A stretch of DNA of 29,751 bases from Actinidia chinensis (lineage: Eukaryota; Streptophyta; Magnoliopsida; Ericales; Actinidiaceae), in assembly GCA_009663005.1 (NCBI GenBank), contig VIGQ01000629.1, forward strand, positions 1-29,751. The letters are read 5' to 3'. Positions 10,017-20,488 of the stretch are shown here, piece after piece; the first letter of the stretch is position 1; every line of letters starts with the position of its first letter. The notes beneath the pieces are model-generated. The model was not told the DNA's origin and did no database searches. It saw nothing but the letters and a program-made list of their open reading frames with translations. The position numbers and the translations under genes were made by a program.

Positions 10017-10851
10017 GGGCATGTTTGTTTACCCGAACAAACCCGACCTAGGTAGGATTGGAACTACGAGTCTAGTCCTAATCTAGTCCCTCGCGTTTGT
10101 TTACCAAAATGGCGTCGGACTACTTGTCCGAGCGACTAATAGTGCCCCATAGTGGATAAACGCTGTCCCGGGTGGAGGGTGGTTTATTATTCCCGACTAA
10201 ACCACACCATTACCCCCCTCCTCTCTCTCCAACGGACGCCCCCCACGACCCTCTCTCTCTTCTTTTTGAACGAAGTCTACGCCGACGGCCTACCTTGATG
10301 ATGAGACCTCAATGAAGACGATGACGACGATTGGAGTTTTTCATTTGGAGTATCCGATTCGGGTTTTGGATTTGTGCTCCGGTGTGTTCGATTGTCCGAC
10401 TAGTGTTTTCGATTTGTGTTCGTTTGTTCAATTTGTGCGTTCTTTCAAGTTCTGTCGTTTTGTGCTCGATTTTAGTGCGACTATGTGCTCTAGTTGTGCG
10501 ATTTGTACTCGCTTCAGGTTCGATTTGTGCATTGTTACTCTCTCGATTTAGTCGATTTGTTTAGATTTGTGCTCCATTTGTGTTTTCGTATGTGCGATTT
10601 GGTGTCCGAGTTTCTGCTCTCTTGGGCGAGTGGTCAACGATTTCTGAGTTGACTCGTTGACTCACTGTTGATTCGACTCGACACATACCACGCGTGACCT
10701 CGGAGTTTTGTCAAAATTTTGTCCAGATTAAAACACACGAGGCGTCGTTAGATACGTCGGATTAAGTCGTACAAATATATCCGGACTAAAATCCTTGAGA
10801 CTATAGTCCAGGCCTACTGGTTCAGATCGGGTACAGAACAACTGGCCTACA
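10017..10851. mobile_element. Candidate non-autonomous TIR element with TTTGTGCTC-rich core
   Basis: The left end reads GGGCATGTTTGTTTACCC, preceded by TTAA. Read on the minus strand, the right end gives GGCCAGTTGTTCTGTACCC. About 100 bases inward from each end can be aligned in inverted orientation, including an AGTCTAGTCCTAAT-like word and TCCCTCGCGTTTGTTT against CCTCGTGTGTTTT. The core at 10350-10615 has roughly ten degenerate copies of a GATTTGTGCTC motif. GGGC-TGTTTG ends are seen in plant MITEs of the PIF/Harbinger and hAT groups. I cannot choose between them, and no transposase is present. Confidence 0.5.
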
Positions 10852-11189
10852 GAGTCTTTGGCCTGGCCATGTATCCCGCCATCTTCCAAGGAGTTTCAAC
10901 TAGGAACTATACATTGGTTCAGCACCAAACCCCTTCTTAACCTATGTTTCATACTAGGTACGGTATTGATTGCGAATGCGTGTCTTTAGTTCCAAATTTT
11001 TTTAACTTAAGTCTTAAAATATTGGACGTTGTATCAAAATTGATAATGGGTGCCAATAACTCATTAGAATATTTTAGTTGTGGGCTAAACTTTTTGAGGT
11101 TCAGATAATGTCATGAAGTTTTTTTTTTTTTTTTTTTCTTTTTTTATTTAGAAATGTAATCAGCTGGTAATAAGAAATTATGAAATTTG
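10852..11189. other. Unassigned AT-rich DNA
   Basis: I see no coding region or clear repeat here. A long T run lies at 11120-11147. Confidence 0.4.
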
Positions 11190-11480
11190 TTAAATTAATT
11201 ATCACATCATCGATTATTTAAAACCACACCACAATTTATCATATAGAATTTGGTTAAATCATGCAATTTGGATCCCCCTTCAAGGAATGGGTCATCAGAT
11301 AAGAGAGTGTCTTTTCTTGTTTAGATAGGGAACGATAAGTAATAGTTTGGAAAGAAAGGTGAATCTCATCCACCCACCAAATGCTTGAAGATTGCTCAAA
11401 TGCCAAGGATACAAAGTAATTACTTGAATGTCTTAGACTTGCGTGTACAAAAACATTTAAGAGGTTAAGTCACCTCTGAG
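11190..11480. repeat. TNL pre-NBS intron copy, matching 19990-20340
   Basis: This stretch aligns with 19990-20340. Shared words include TATGAAATTTRTTAAA, CCCTTCAAGNAATGGGTCA, AGATAAGTG-like, GAAAGAAAG followed by ATCTCATC, and GGATACA-AAGTAA. In both places it lies several hundred bases upstream of the TNL linker exon, so I read it as intron 3' sequence of a TNL unit. Confidence 0.7.
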
Positions 11481-12030
11481 AATCAAAAAATATTGTACTC
11501 ACAACGTCGACTAGAATTTCTAGAAAGATAAGGTTCATTAGTTATTTTTAATCTCCTCCCCGATCCCGAACAGGATTAAATTGACCAACTCTATCCCATT
11601 CTTTACGGGTATCGAATTTTTGCCAACCCGTCTCCATTCTTTGTTACTTATCTCTTCTTTTTTTTTTCTTCAGCAACGACAAACTATTACTTTCAAATAT
11701 AAAAAACTAGTAAAACTAACATAATAAACAATATATAACTCCACTTAGTAAAAAAAACCTAGTTGTTTGTGTCCTTATATTTGTCAAATTTATTATTATT
11801 AATTCTACAAATTATTATTATATAATATAATAATAATAATATCTTACCAGCGGGGAGGAGTCGGAAAAGGTAATCAAGGGAAGATGCCAGTAAAAATTAT
11901 CCCCAATTTTTTTTTTCCATATTCCGCCCCTCCCCCCCTTGTAATTAAAAAGTTTCTTCCAGTCAGAATGTAAATAATTCTGAGTTTGAGCTAAATAAGA
12001 ACTTGTATCATTTAGAAGCAGCCACATGAT
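11481..12030. other. Intron-like AT-rich DNA with an ATT microsatellite
   Basis: This DNA is mostly AT-rich with a degenerate ATT/TAA microsatellite at about 11788-11841. No gene is recognised. Confidence 0.4.
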
Positions 12031-12078
12031 AGATGGTATTTGTTGCTCTCTTACGCTACGGACTTCTGAAGTTCTCAG

Positions 12079-12295
12079 CTCTTCAGCCTATTTTCACTCC
12101 CTCACCCTTGCTTGATTGTGATAGTGGTCATTTGTTTAAAAACATCTGCAACCGATTTGATATTTTTGACAGACTTGGAATTGGAGTTGGGCTTTTAGGT
12201 ATGAAGCCAAGTCCATTGAGAAAGTGTTGTGTGCACGCTCACTACCAAGCATCTGAGAGTTTCCTCACCACTGAAATTATAAATCAATGAGTCCC
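12079..12295 (+). pseudogene. TNL resistance gene fragment 0: start of NBS exon (truncated)
   Basis: An acceptor-like TTCTCAG at 12072-12078 is followed by sequence that parallels 20489-20720, the start of the nucleotide-binding exon of the better preserved TNL at 20489-22079. Matching words are GTGGTCATTTGTTTAA, GGCTTTTAGGTATGAAGCCAAG, CATTGAGAAA, and CTACCAAGCATCTGAGAGT. With frame slips the translation includes RYEAKSIEK, which resembles the segment linking TIR and NB-ARC in TNL proteins. Similarity stops at about 12290, so the P-loop and everything after it are missing. It is therefore a truncated pseudogene fragment. TNL proteins are intracellular immune receptors; this copy cannot make one. 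Confidence 0.6.
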
Positions 12296-12384
12296 TTGAT
12301 ACGTGCCCTACGGTTTTCACAGAAAGTTGTCGCTCTGGGGCGTGCACAACAACAACTTGAAACAGTTGGAAGTGAGCTAAGGTA
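12296..12384 (+). other. Exon-like segment ending at a possible splice donor, identity unknown
   Basis: Directly after the truncated linker, one frame reads SPLIRALRFSQKVVALG followed by RAQQQLETVGSELR and then meets GTAATC, a plausible donor at 12383. The segment has balanced amino-acid content unlike the AT-rich surroundings and is not homologous to the TNL copy at 20720. I do not recognise the protein. It could be a captured exon or chance. Confidence 0.3.
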
Positions 12385-13171
12385 ATCTCTTTTATTTTGC
12401 TTTACTTTTTTGTATGAGTTTTTATATTATTGATTCTTGTAGAGAATAGCTTTACACTATTGTTGCTTTTTTAACTCGGTTCTTAGATCACTAAAATGTG
12501 AAATGTTCAGTAAATCACCTACACTAGGCCAGAACTCAATTTCTTAAAATCACATGTCCGAAAAACTGATTTCTCAAAGATTGTCCATTTGATTGTTAAA
12601 ACTAACAACGAATCCTTTTCACTGATCTTAAGATTGTAAAAATATGAAGAAATTTTCAAGAAATATTAACATGGTTGAATCTCTTGAATAACTAAATGTT
12701 TTTATTTCTAGTTGAAAAGTAACCCTAAATGTATCGATTAGGACTTTTAAAAGACTGTACTTTAGAGGATGTCATTGTTTCTAATTTTTTAATAGAATTA
12801 GTTAGTTCTGTCAATCTAATGAATAAGGACTAACAGAAATTTTAGTTATGATCAGATCAAATTCTGGAGGTTAAATATCACAATTAAATATAAGATTATT
12901 CTGTTCCCGCATCACCCTAAGTATCTTTTTGTATTTTTTCCAATAATTTTTCAACCCGATAATGAAGCATGTGGATTACCTATAATCAAAAGCCCTTCTA
13001 CAAGAAAATGACACAATTTCTTTTTAAAATAATATACATCACTGTTAGCGTCTTACCTAATCATCTAGATTTGATTAAAAAAAACTGAGCCCATGAAAAC
13101 AAGAGAACAATACAAATATAAAACGAGGGAGAAACCTTTAGCAAATTCAAGTCTAGTATGTTTCATTTCAA
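12385..13171. other. Unassigned AT-rich DNA
   Basis: No gene, repeat or RNA is recognised in this stretch. Confidence 0.4.
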
Positions 13172-13604
13172 TACTTAATTAAAATATTAGCCATGAGTTC
13201 TAAAATTCTTTTACCTTTTCTACATTTTGAGCACTCTATGGTTTTTTTATTCCGAGGATCTCGTATGTATTAAAGTGGTGCCCGAATATCCCGACACAAA
13301 TGTGAAAAATATGGAGAAATATCAACTACTTGGAATTTAAAATGGGAAAAAATTGTTAAAAACTTTTTCTAAGTGGTTTAAGTAAGTCTAATGGTTCTGT
13401 CCAATACTACAACCTTATTAAAATATTTTAGCCATGACTAAAATCGTTACTTTTTCTACAAGTGGTTTACTACGTCTAGTGGGTTTTTATTCGGGGGAAG
13501 TCCAATACGTACACCTTATTAAAATATTAGCCATGAGTAACTTGTTTAACTTTTTCTACAAGTGGGTTTAAGTCTAGTGAGTTTTTATACGGGGAATCTC
13601 ATAT
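13172..13604. repeat. Dispersed tandem repeat, three units of about 95 bp
   Basis: The units lie at about 13172-13270, 13413-13506 and 13511-13604. Each runs from TTATTAAAATATTAGCCATG through CTTTTTCTACAAGTGG and AAGTCTAGTG to TTTTTATTCGGGGAA. The last two are adjacent; the first is separated by about 140 bases. The AAATATCAACTA phrase at 13318 recurs at 13659, which suggests that the repeating block is longer than the three cores. Confidence 0.65.
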
Positions 13605-15110
13605 GACTGGAAGATAAGTACTCATGTAAATATTTCAACAAAGGTGAAATAGAAGGAAATATCAACTAACATGAATTTGAAAGTGGAAAGAATTCAAACA
13701 ATTTGCCCCTTCTTCTTCGTCTTTCTTTTCATATTCAAAAACTCGATTTAAAAGCCATTGCCATTGGCTGCCGACCAAAGCCACCATTTGATCACTATCT
13801 TTCTTTTTCCCTCTCCCATCCTTTTCCTCCTTTCTATCGACAGAGAAAGGACTCCTACACCATATTCCTAGGGTCTTACAATCATTGTGCTTTCTCTTGT
13901 GACTCTATCTACTATTGTTACGACCCCTTTCGATCTGCAATAAGGTTTATTTAGCAAAAGAGTAGGCAACGGATTTTAGTTGTAGGTTTGAGGGGTGCAA
14001 TTGATGGAGATTAGGTAGATTAAGAAGGAGACTATGGTCACTCTTGCATTTTAATCTGTGTCGGTGCAAGTGAAATATATCTCATATTTTTATCACATCA
14101 TATTGAATGCCCCTTCCATGCTAGCACGCAATCTAGGGCATAGGTGAGACCCTCTTGATGAGTAGGAAGGCCACATATAACAGTTATTGCAAAAGGAGGA
14201 AGAAAAGTTTAGAGACAATAGATATGAGTAAGAAGAGAGAAAAAGAGACAGTGAGCATGGTCAAGTAACACAAGCGATCTTAATAGGTTTGACAATGTTG
14301 TGAAGACAATGAGGGGCAAACTGCCTATGCTTTCCTCAATTCAAGGTTCACGGTGATTCTATTCCTACCCCGTTTTTTTTTACTTATTACCTTCTTGTTA
14401 TTCATGTTTTTAAATATTTGTGCTCGTGTGCAAGTCGGCTTTGTTCGGTGAGTTTTCTTAGTGCCATCATTTGTTGCCTTCATGTTGCAGTCAGATTATC
14501 GGGGCAAGTCAAGGTCTGTGTGTGCAGTTGGCTTCACCCCAGGCACAAATAACTTATCCTAAGACAAATTCCGCATATTTCTCTCCGTCCATTACCCCAT
14601 CAAAAGATTCCACAAGGTATAAAGAAAGAGCAATTACCCAATGACAAAGACAAAACTACAAACATTAAGCAGAAACATGGGCAATGGGCGACGATGTTGG
14701 GAATGGAGGCCGACGGACCTGTCGAGTTGGTGGCGACAACGTATCAGAGTATTGTTTGGTTGCAAGTCATTTGTAGCAGAGTAGTTTTCGTATGTGGGAG
14801 TGTGGCAAGGGATGAAAACATAATGGGGGGAAAATGCCTCATCGACTTTTGGGAGTTAAAACTTATAATTCTTGTTCTACTTTGCTACATTTCAAATAGT
14901 TGTCAATTTACTTATATTTTTAATTGGATTTTGATTATTCTATTGAACTATCATTCATCTTTCCATTCTTGTTGTTAATTCTTGCTTTAGTTATGCTAGG
15001 ATTCGGTGTGTTTTGAGGAGTTTTCTCACCCATGCCTTGAATCCAAGAACTATATTTTCTTCCAAACCTAACATGAATTGACGTCTCCTTCTCCCTTTAA
15101 CTGTTTCAAG
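13605..15110. other. Unassigned DNA, no convincing gene
   Basis: Two short plus-strand open frames (13703-13954 and 14694-14978) have low-complexity or hydrophobic products without recognisable motifs. I do not accept them as genes. No repeat or RNA gene is seen. Confidence 0.35.
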
Positions 15111-15116
15111 GCTTAT

Positions 15117-15791
15117 TTAGGTGGATTAATGGTGTTTCTTAAAATTAAAAAATTTAAATTGTATCATTTTTTATTAGTTTCACCAAGTACACTTGGTATT
15201 GTAATGTTAGGATCCCCTTGAACTCTATGGAATTTTTTGGTAACGTTTTTCATCAATTTTTCTGTTTTTTGTGTTTGTTGAGATTTGGTTTAGTTTTGTT
15301 TTATTTGTTATAAAATAAAGAACAAAAATTTTTGTGTTCACCTTTTTTTAAATCTATTTAAAAATAAAATTATATTTGTGTTCACCGTTTTTTTAAACTG
15401 TTAAAAAAATGTGACGGTGGTGATGGAGACGGAGATCATAGAAGAGGTGGTGGCGGTAGCGTGGCGTGGTGATGGTGAGGTGTGTGGTGGCTATGGCGGT
15501 TGGTGGTGGTGTGGCGGCTGCGATTGAGGAGGTGGTGATGGTTGCTGGAGGTGGAGGTAGAGGTGGTGGGGGTAGTGGATAAGGATTGGATTAAGAGTGC
15601 TGTGGATGTACATTTTTTTTTTAAATAAAACAAAAATACCCTTTTTTGTTGTATTTTTTGTTTCACTATTTTTAAAAATAGTGGTATTAGTTTTGCCTTA
15701 TTTACAATTTATAATAGTATACAAACAAATTTTTATTTTGGTTTACTAAAAAAAAAAATAAACAGTTTACAAACACATCCACTTAGGTGTT
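15117..15791. mobile_element. Possible inverted-repeat element enclosing a GGT-rich block
   Basis: The left edge, AGGTGGATTAATGGTGTTTC, loosely matches the right edge read on the minus strand, which gives CCTAAGTGGATGTGTTTG. The enclosed DNA is T-rich at both sides. It repeats the phrase TTTGTGTTCACC near 15330 and 15378 and contains a purine-rich core. The evidence is weak, and no target duplication or transposase is visible. Confidence 0.3.
15412..15590. repeat. GGT/GGA-rich low-complexity block
   Basis: About 180 bases are dominated by degenerate GGTGGT, GGCGGT and GGAGGT triplets on the plus strand and are nearly free of C runs. The minus-strand frame gives a His/Thr/Pro-rich, low-complexity peptide. 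The block could form G-rich secondary structure, but nothing indicates a gene. Confidence 0.6.
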
Positions 15792-16286
15792 TGAAGACAT
15801 TTGTACAAAGCCATATCGATCCTATTAACCCATCTTTAGAAGAAACATAAGTTCATTGCAATCTTTCACCAATTGTTATCGTGCCTTGAGATTTGGTTGG
15901 TACATCAGAAGGAAAATTTGAACATCCAAGTTAGAAGAAAGACTAAGAGACTTGATTTGTATTTTTACATTTATAGTTACATGTTCACTACAATTCACAA
16001 AATATCAAACAATCATTTTTATATTTCTGACTATAAACACAAACTTAAATCTGCAATTTCTAGCTCCATTTGGATATTATCTTGGGGCTTCTAATATTAT
16101 ATTTCATTAATTGTTACTAAACGATTGGGAGTTGCTTCTCTAATAGTTTACCTAGAATAAGTTCATTACATGATAATTGACGATTTTAACTCTCCCACCA
16201 AACCACCCCGCTTGCAAAACAAGAAGTGCCTCGTTTTTCCATTTCACAATTGCGTCGTTTCGGGGGAAGAAGGTAAAAGTGTTCCA

Positions 16287-16292
16287 TTGACC
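16287..16292 (+). promoter_or_regulatory. W-box-like motif TTGACC
   Basis: TTGACC is the core bound by plant WRKY factors, which control many defence genes. It lies about 410 bases before the TIR motif at 16700. Six-base words occur by chance, so function is inference. Confidence 0.3.
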
Positions 16293-16431
16293 ATGTAATG
16301 ACTATATTTAGAATCACTATCTTCAATAGCGTATTATTATTTGTTAAACCGCTGAACTTGATATAAAAATTCTAATTTTACAGCCAAATTGAAAATTTTC
16401 CGTATCATCTTGTCCAGACCTATATTTCTTG

Positions 16432-16437
16432 TTGACT
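16432..16437 (+). promoter_or_regulatory. W-box-like motif TTGACT
   Basis: This is a second WRKY-type core, about 145 bases from the first. Another TTGAC core, followed by G, lies at 16177-16182. Clusters of W-boxes are common upstream of resistance genes. Confidence 0.3.
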
Positions 16438-16559
16438 TGAACGAGCGCATGTGCCTTCTTTAATTATTTTCCGCCGCTGTGTTCTGTTGATTAACCAAAA
16501 CTACACTTGCTATTATTTGTTGTAGTCTCTTGTATCAAACACTCATCATGTAACGCCTC

Positions 16560-17112
16560 CGATTCCATCTCTCTCCAATACCAAAAATCTCACTCTCTTC
16601 ATCACTAATTCCATCTCTTTCATATCTCGCTCTTTTCTTCAATGCTACCTCAATCGAAGCCCCAAGGCCTCCCACTCCGCTCCGATTCAAAATTCAACTA
16701 ACGACATTTTCCTGAGTTTTCGGAGGCTTAACACCCAAAAAAATCACCGATCAACCTCTACCAACCCTGAAATCGGGCCGGATTCCGACCGTCCGAGACT
16801 ACGAACGAGATCAGGAGGTCAGAGAACATCAAATTCCTAGTACAGGAAGCGATCAAGTACTCCACGATGTCGGGTCGTGTCTCGGAAGATTACGCATCTT
16901 CAAATGCATTGCCTCTTCGAGGTCCAGACGATTCTGGAGCATTGTAAAAGTGGATCCCTTCATTTTGCCGGTGTTTTACGATGTGGGATCCCGGGGAAGT
17001 GAAGGAACAGGCGAGAGATCTGGAGACGAAGGCTTCGTGAGAAGACGAAAGACGGAGTGCGGCGCTCCAGAGGTTGCGAGTATGCTGGATGGTTTGCAAA
17101 ATCAAGAGGATG
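16560..17112 (+). pseudogene. TNL resistance gene 1: TIR-domain exon, broken
   Basis: With several frame slips the plus strand encodes a plant TIR domain. An opening NDIFLSFR at 16700-16723 matches the YDVFLSFRG start. A RTVRDYERD-like stretch near 16790 matches the RTFRDD motif. EVQTILEHCK-like sequence follows near 16925. LPVFYDV at about 16967-16987 matches the conserved LPVFYDVDPS. The exon ends ASMLDGLQNQEDG-like before a possible donor GT at 17112-17113, as TIR exons usually do. The nearest ATG is 16642-16644, one frame away from NDIFLSFR. TIR domains of TNL receptors hydrolyse NAD to signal immunity. This copy is unreadable as it stands, through decay or sequencing error. Confidence 0.78.
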
Positions 17113-18009
17113 TATTTCCTCCAAATCCTAATTTATTTTTTCCACTCTCCTCTTACCCCAGAATTGATGTGCGGTTCAGTTTTGGAATCAATTTTGCGGA
17201 ATGATTTTTTAGAATTTATTTTTTTTTATAGCGAAAATTCCATTAAAAAAAAATTATAGAGTTTTGACTAAGAGAACAAATTACTATTATCTTTTAATTA
17301 TAAACATTTTAAATTTTTTCGTTTTGTCTCCATCTAATAAGGTTAACAAAACTAACTAGTTTGCTCACAAAATGCACTTAAACCACATGTATAATAAGGT
17401 TTATCATTGTAACATCCTAATCGACCATTCTCATGTCAAATGGCATATCATTATCATACAAATCTGATTGTTTAATACACAACAACAACCCCAACTATCT
17501 AATTTGCATTGTTAACATTTCGATTAGTGCTTTAAAAGGGATAACTGTTATACGAATTCGTTTCCATACTTTTGAGTGAAAACCAATCGATTCCTTAGCC
17601 TTAGGTAGACGAGATTAACGGATTATTAAATATTACTAGATTAAACATAATATGGTTAATTTGTTACAATTGAAACTGTAGAGATTTAATTTTATTCTCA
17701 TGATCAAACTTTTATTTTTTTATTTTTATTTTTTTGACTTTAGTATATTTTGCATAAATGTTATTAATATTTGAGAAGTATTTTTAAGCATGTTTTTTAA
17801 AAATTCCTACAGCACCAGTTTCGCAAAAACCAATAAACCAAATAAATTTTTTTTTGCAAAATATTCTGCAAAACTGATTTAAAAGATTAACCAAACTATT
17901 ATGTTTGAAAGTAACAAAATTACCCTTCCATTTACCATTATATATGTTTTCAACACATGCAAAGATTACTTTGTAATTTTTTTATATCAAGGCAAAATAT
18001 TTTTGGAGA
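17113..18009. other. Intron-like AT-rich DNA after the TIR exon
   Basis: No gene is present. Part of it (about 17840-17910, with AAATAAATTTTTTTTTGCAAAATATTCTG) resembles 22440-22500, which lies at the equivalent distance after the second TIR tail. This supports a shared intron origin. Confidence 0.5.
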
Positions 18010-19800
18010 AAATAAAATGAAATCACCCTTAATTTATTACTATTCGTGCATTTATATGTTTTTTGAATTTAGGTTTTTCCATATATTAGGACAAGTTAGA
18101 CCATCTCCCCTCCCGTTTTAACACTTTTTTAGTCGGATAGAGTGAAAATTTGATAAAGCTTGATTCTTATACTGAGAACTACATCTTTACTCTTTTTCTT
18201 CAACAAAATTTCGACTATTCCAAAAACGAGACATGATGGGGAAAACACCCTCTAATCCTCAACCTTGAAAAGTTTCATATTATTTGAGTAAAGTAGAGTT
18301 TGACGAAGGATTTTGTTGCATGCACTAATTTGTGAAAGAATTTTGCTCTCCCCTTCATTTGTTTAGATTTGATCAATTGGGTGAGTATAGATCTTTTTTG
18401 TCACCCCTTTTCATCAAATTTGAATTAGACGAATGATTTGATGAAAGGTTGTAGTTGCTCTCTAGTTTCAAGGGGTGGAACATTACTTTTCTCACTCTCC
18501 TGGGCAATCCTTGGGCTTAGACCGAGTAATACCTATTAATAATTATTAGTAATTGTCCGTGTTCACTGGTACACCGCTTTTCAAACCCAAAAAATTATTA
18601 GGCTTATTTGTAGAGTTTATAATGTAAAAAACAGATAAATATAAATATCTATAAGAGTTATTCATACATATACGAAAAGATACATTGCTAAACAATAGAA
18701 AATAAATAACAAGTATAATGATGTTAAAAAGGTGTTGCTAGTTTGGAGAAATGAGAAGAAATAAATGGGTGATTGAAATTTTGTTTGTATAGTCCACTAC
18801 TAAAAATGATCCACTGAATAAAAAATATGCGTATTTTGAGATTTTTTGGCCATTGGCATCAAACATATATAGGTCCCTCACACTTTTGAGAAGAAAAAAT
18901 GATCAATTTTTAAAAAAAAAAAAATATTTTTCAATGAAATCTCAGTCATTAATTACTTCTAATATATTACAACTATAAGAGTTGGGATATTTTAAAAATT
19001 TAAAGATTTATTTCTACTTAGCCAGAGCAAAGTTATGGTTTTGAGTTTCATGGCTGTAGCAATGTACTACTCTTCCCCTCACTCGCCCTTAGGCCCTACA
19101 TAAGGCTTTAACCTGATTATTACAATGTTTGGTGGGCTGATTTTTTTAACAACTCTTTAAATCTGGGCTTATTTTTTATCCCTTACATCATTTTTTAGTG
19201 GGACTCAAACCCAAAAAAAACTAAAACATCTCTTTCTTGTCCCATTATTTCTCCCAAATTAGCATAATTTTTTAAAAATTATTATAATTTCTAAGCAATA
19301 TATCCCTTCATCATGCATGTAATGTCTCCTTTATCTAACATTTATATCTTATCTGTGTTTTTAGATTGTAAAACTCTAACGAGTAGGCCTAAGAGGTAAT
19401 TTTTTTTTTCGTATGCCTGTAGGAACGGTTAATTACTAGTCATAATATTCATATGACGCTTTCCTAGTTAAAACGCAAATAAGTTAAAATCCATGACTTT
19501 GATGGTTCAAGATGGAAATAGAAAAGTTGAAATTGATAATAACTTTTTTACAAAGTGGTTAAGATATAATGTCTATCTTTCCTATTCACGATTTTAACAT
19601 AAAGAAATTTGGTTTAAAGAAATTTTTGAAATTAACTTGATTTTGATTTAATAATTCTAGAAGCCTACTTGAATTATTAATCAACTTTCATCTACTACAT
19701 TCTTCTTTTGTGGAAACGTCATCACTGATTACTAAATGGTTTTCGATTATAAAATTTCTTTCTTTTTATGTAATGAAAATCATATTTGCCTTGAAGGTAA
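18010..19800. repeat. Partial copy of the duplicated block (matches 557-1800)
   Basis: The order and orientation are the same as at 557-1800. Matching phrases include GACCATCTCCC near 18100, AAAGCTTGATT and ACATCTTTACTCT, CATGACTTTGA near 19490, ATTAATCAACTTTCATCTAC, and ATGTAATGAAAATC followed by CCTTGAAGGTAA at the right end. It stops there. The part that follows in copies A and B is missing from this unit. Confidence 0.75.
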
Positions 19801-19849
19801 ATGGGATTGTGTAAAGAAGTTGATACAATTATTCATAATGAATTCAAAA

Positions 19850-20488
19850 TTGGGTTAAGAACAAATAATACAATAGCGTATTACGTGAACTGTGTTTTCT
19901 GGTGTGTGTTTTTTTATATTGATGAAAATGACACTCTTTTCAAAGTAAATATGATAAATTGGGTGAAAAAGTAACACTTTTTAGAAAATACTTGAAATAA
20001 AATAGAATTACGAAAAGATATGAAATTTATTAAAAATGTTAGTCTCACATTAACTTATTTAAGCCCCCAAAATTATTAGATAAGGATGTGAACCTATATA
20101 TCTTTGATCACCCTTCAAGTAATGGGTCAACAAGATAAGTGATCGTTTTTTTCTTTCTTTTATAGATGGTAAAAGATAATTACAGTTTGAGAAAGAAAGT
20201 GATCTCATCAGCCACCTTACTCGAAGTTGCTTCAAAGCCAAGGGATACATAAGTAACTTAACTTGAATAAATTAGATTGCATATATTTTTCACTGGCACC
20301 TGCAGGAATAATAAACATTTAGAGGATACTCACCTATGAGTCATAAATTATTTTACTCATGACTAGACTAGATTTCCAAAAGAGAAGGCTGTTCTTTTTT
20401 GTCTTCTTTCACTTGCAATTTGAAAACTGCTTTAGTTCTCCTCTTGCATTTTTTCCTAAAATTTGTTTGTTTCTTGTTTTTTTTCTAG
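19850..20488. other. Intron end upstream of the TNL NBS exon
   Basis: This non-coding stretch is shared in part with 11190-11480 (its 19990-20340 portion) and with 29650-29751 (its 19850-19925 portion). It ends in a pyrimidine-rich run and TTTTCTAG at 20481-20488, a good splice acceptor. No other feature is seen. Confidence 0.55.

Larger units (their letters stand above)
15792..16559. other. Region upstream of the TIR exon
   Basis: This is AT-rich DNA without a convincing gene that leads to the broken TIR exon. If that TNL were transcribed, its promoter would be here. W-box motifs near the right end are listed separately. No unambiguous TATA box was chosen. Confidence 0.4.

Noticed and set aside
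10312..10564. Two overlapping Cys/Phe/Val-rich frames
   Set aside because: Both follow from the GATTTGTGCTC repeats in different frames; neither has a domain or a stable reading frame.
13172..13604. CRISPR-like repeat array
   Set aside because: The repeats are long, irregularly spaced and imperfect, and the DNA is a plant nuclear sequence.
13703..14978. Two plus-strand frames of 83 and 94 codons
   Set aside because: No recognisable motifs, splice context or homology could be seen, and both run through simple-sequence stretches.
15436..15666. His/Thr/Pro-rich minus-strand frame
   Set aside because: It is the complement of the GGT-rich low-complexity block.
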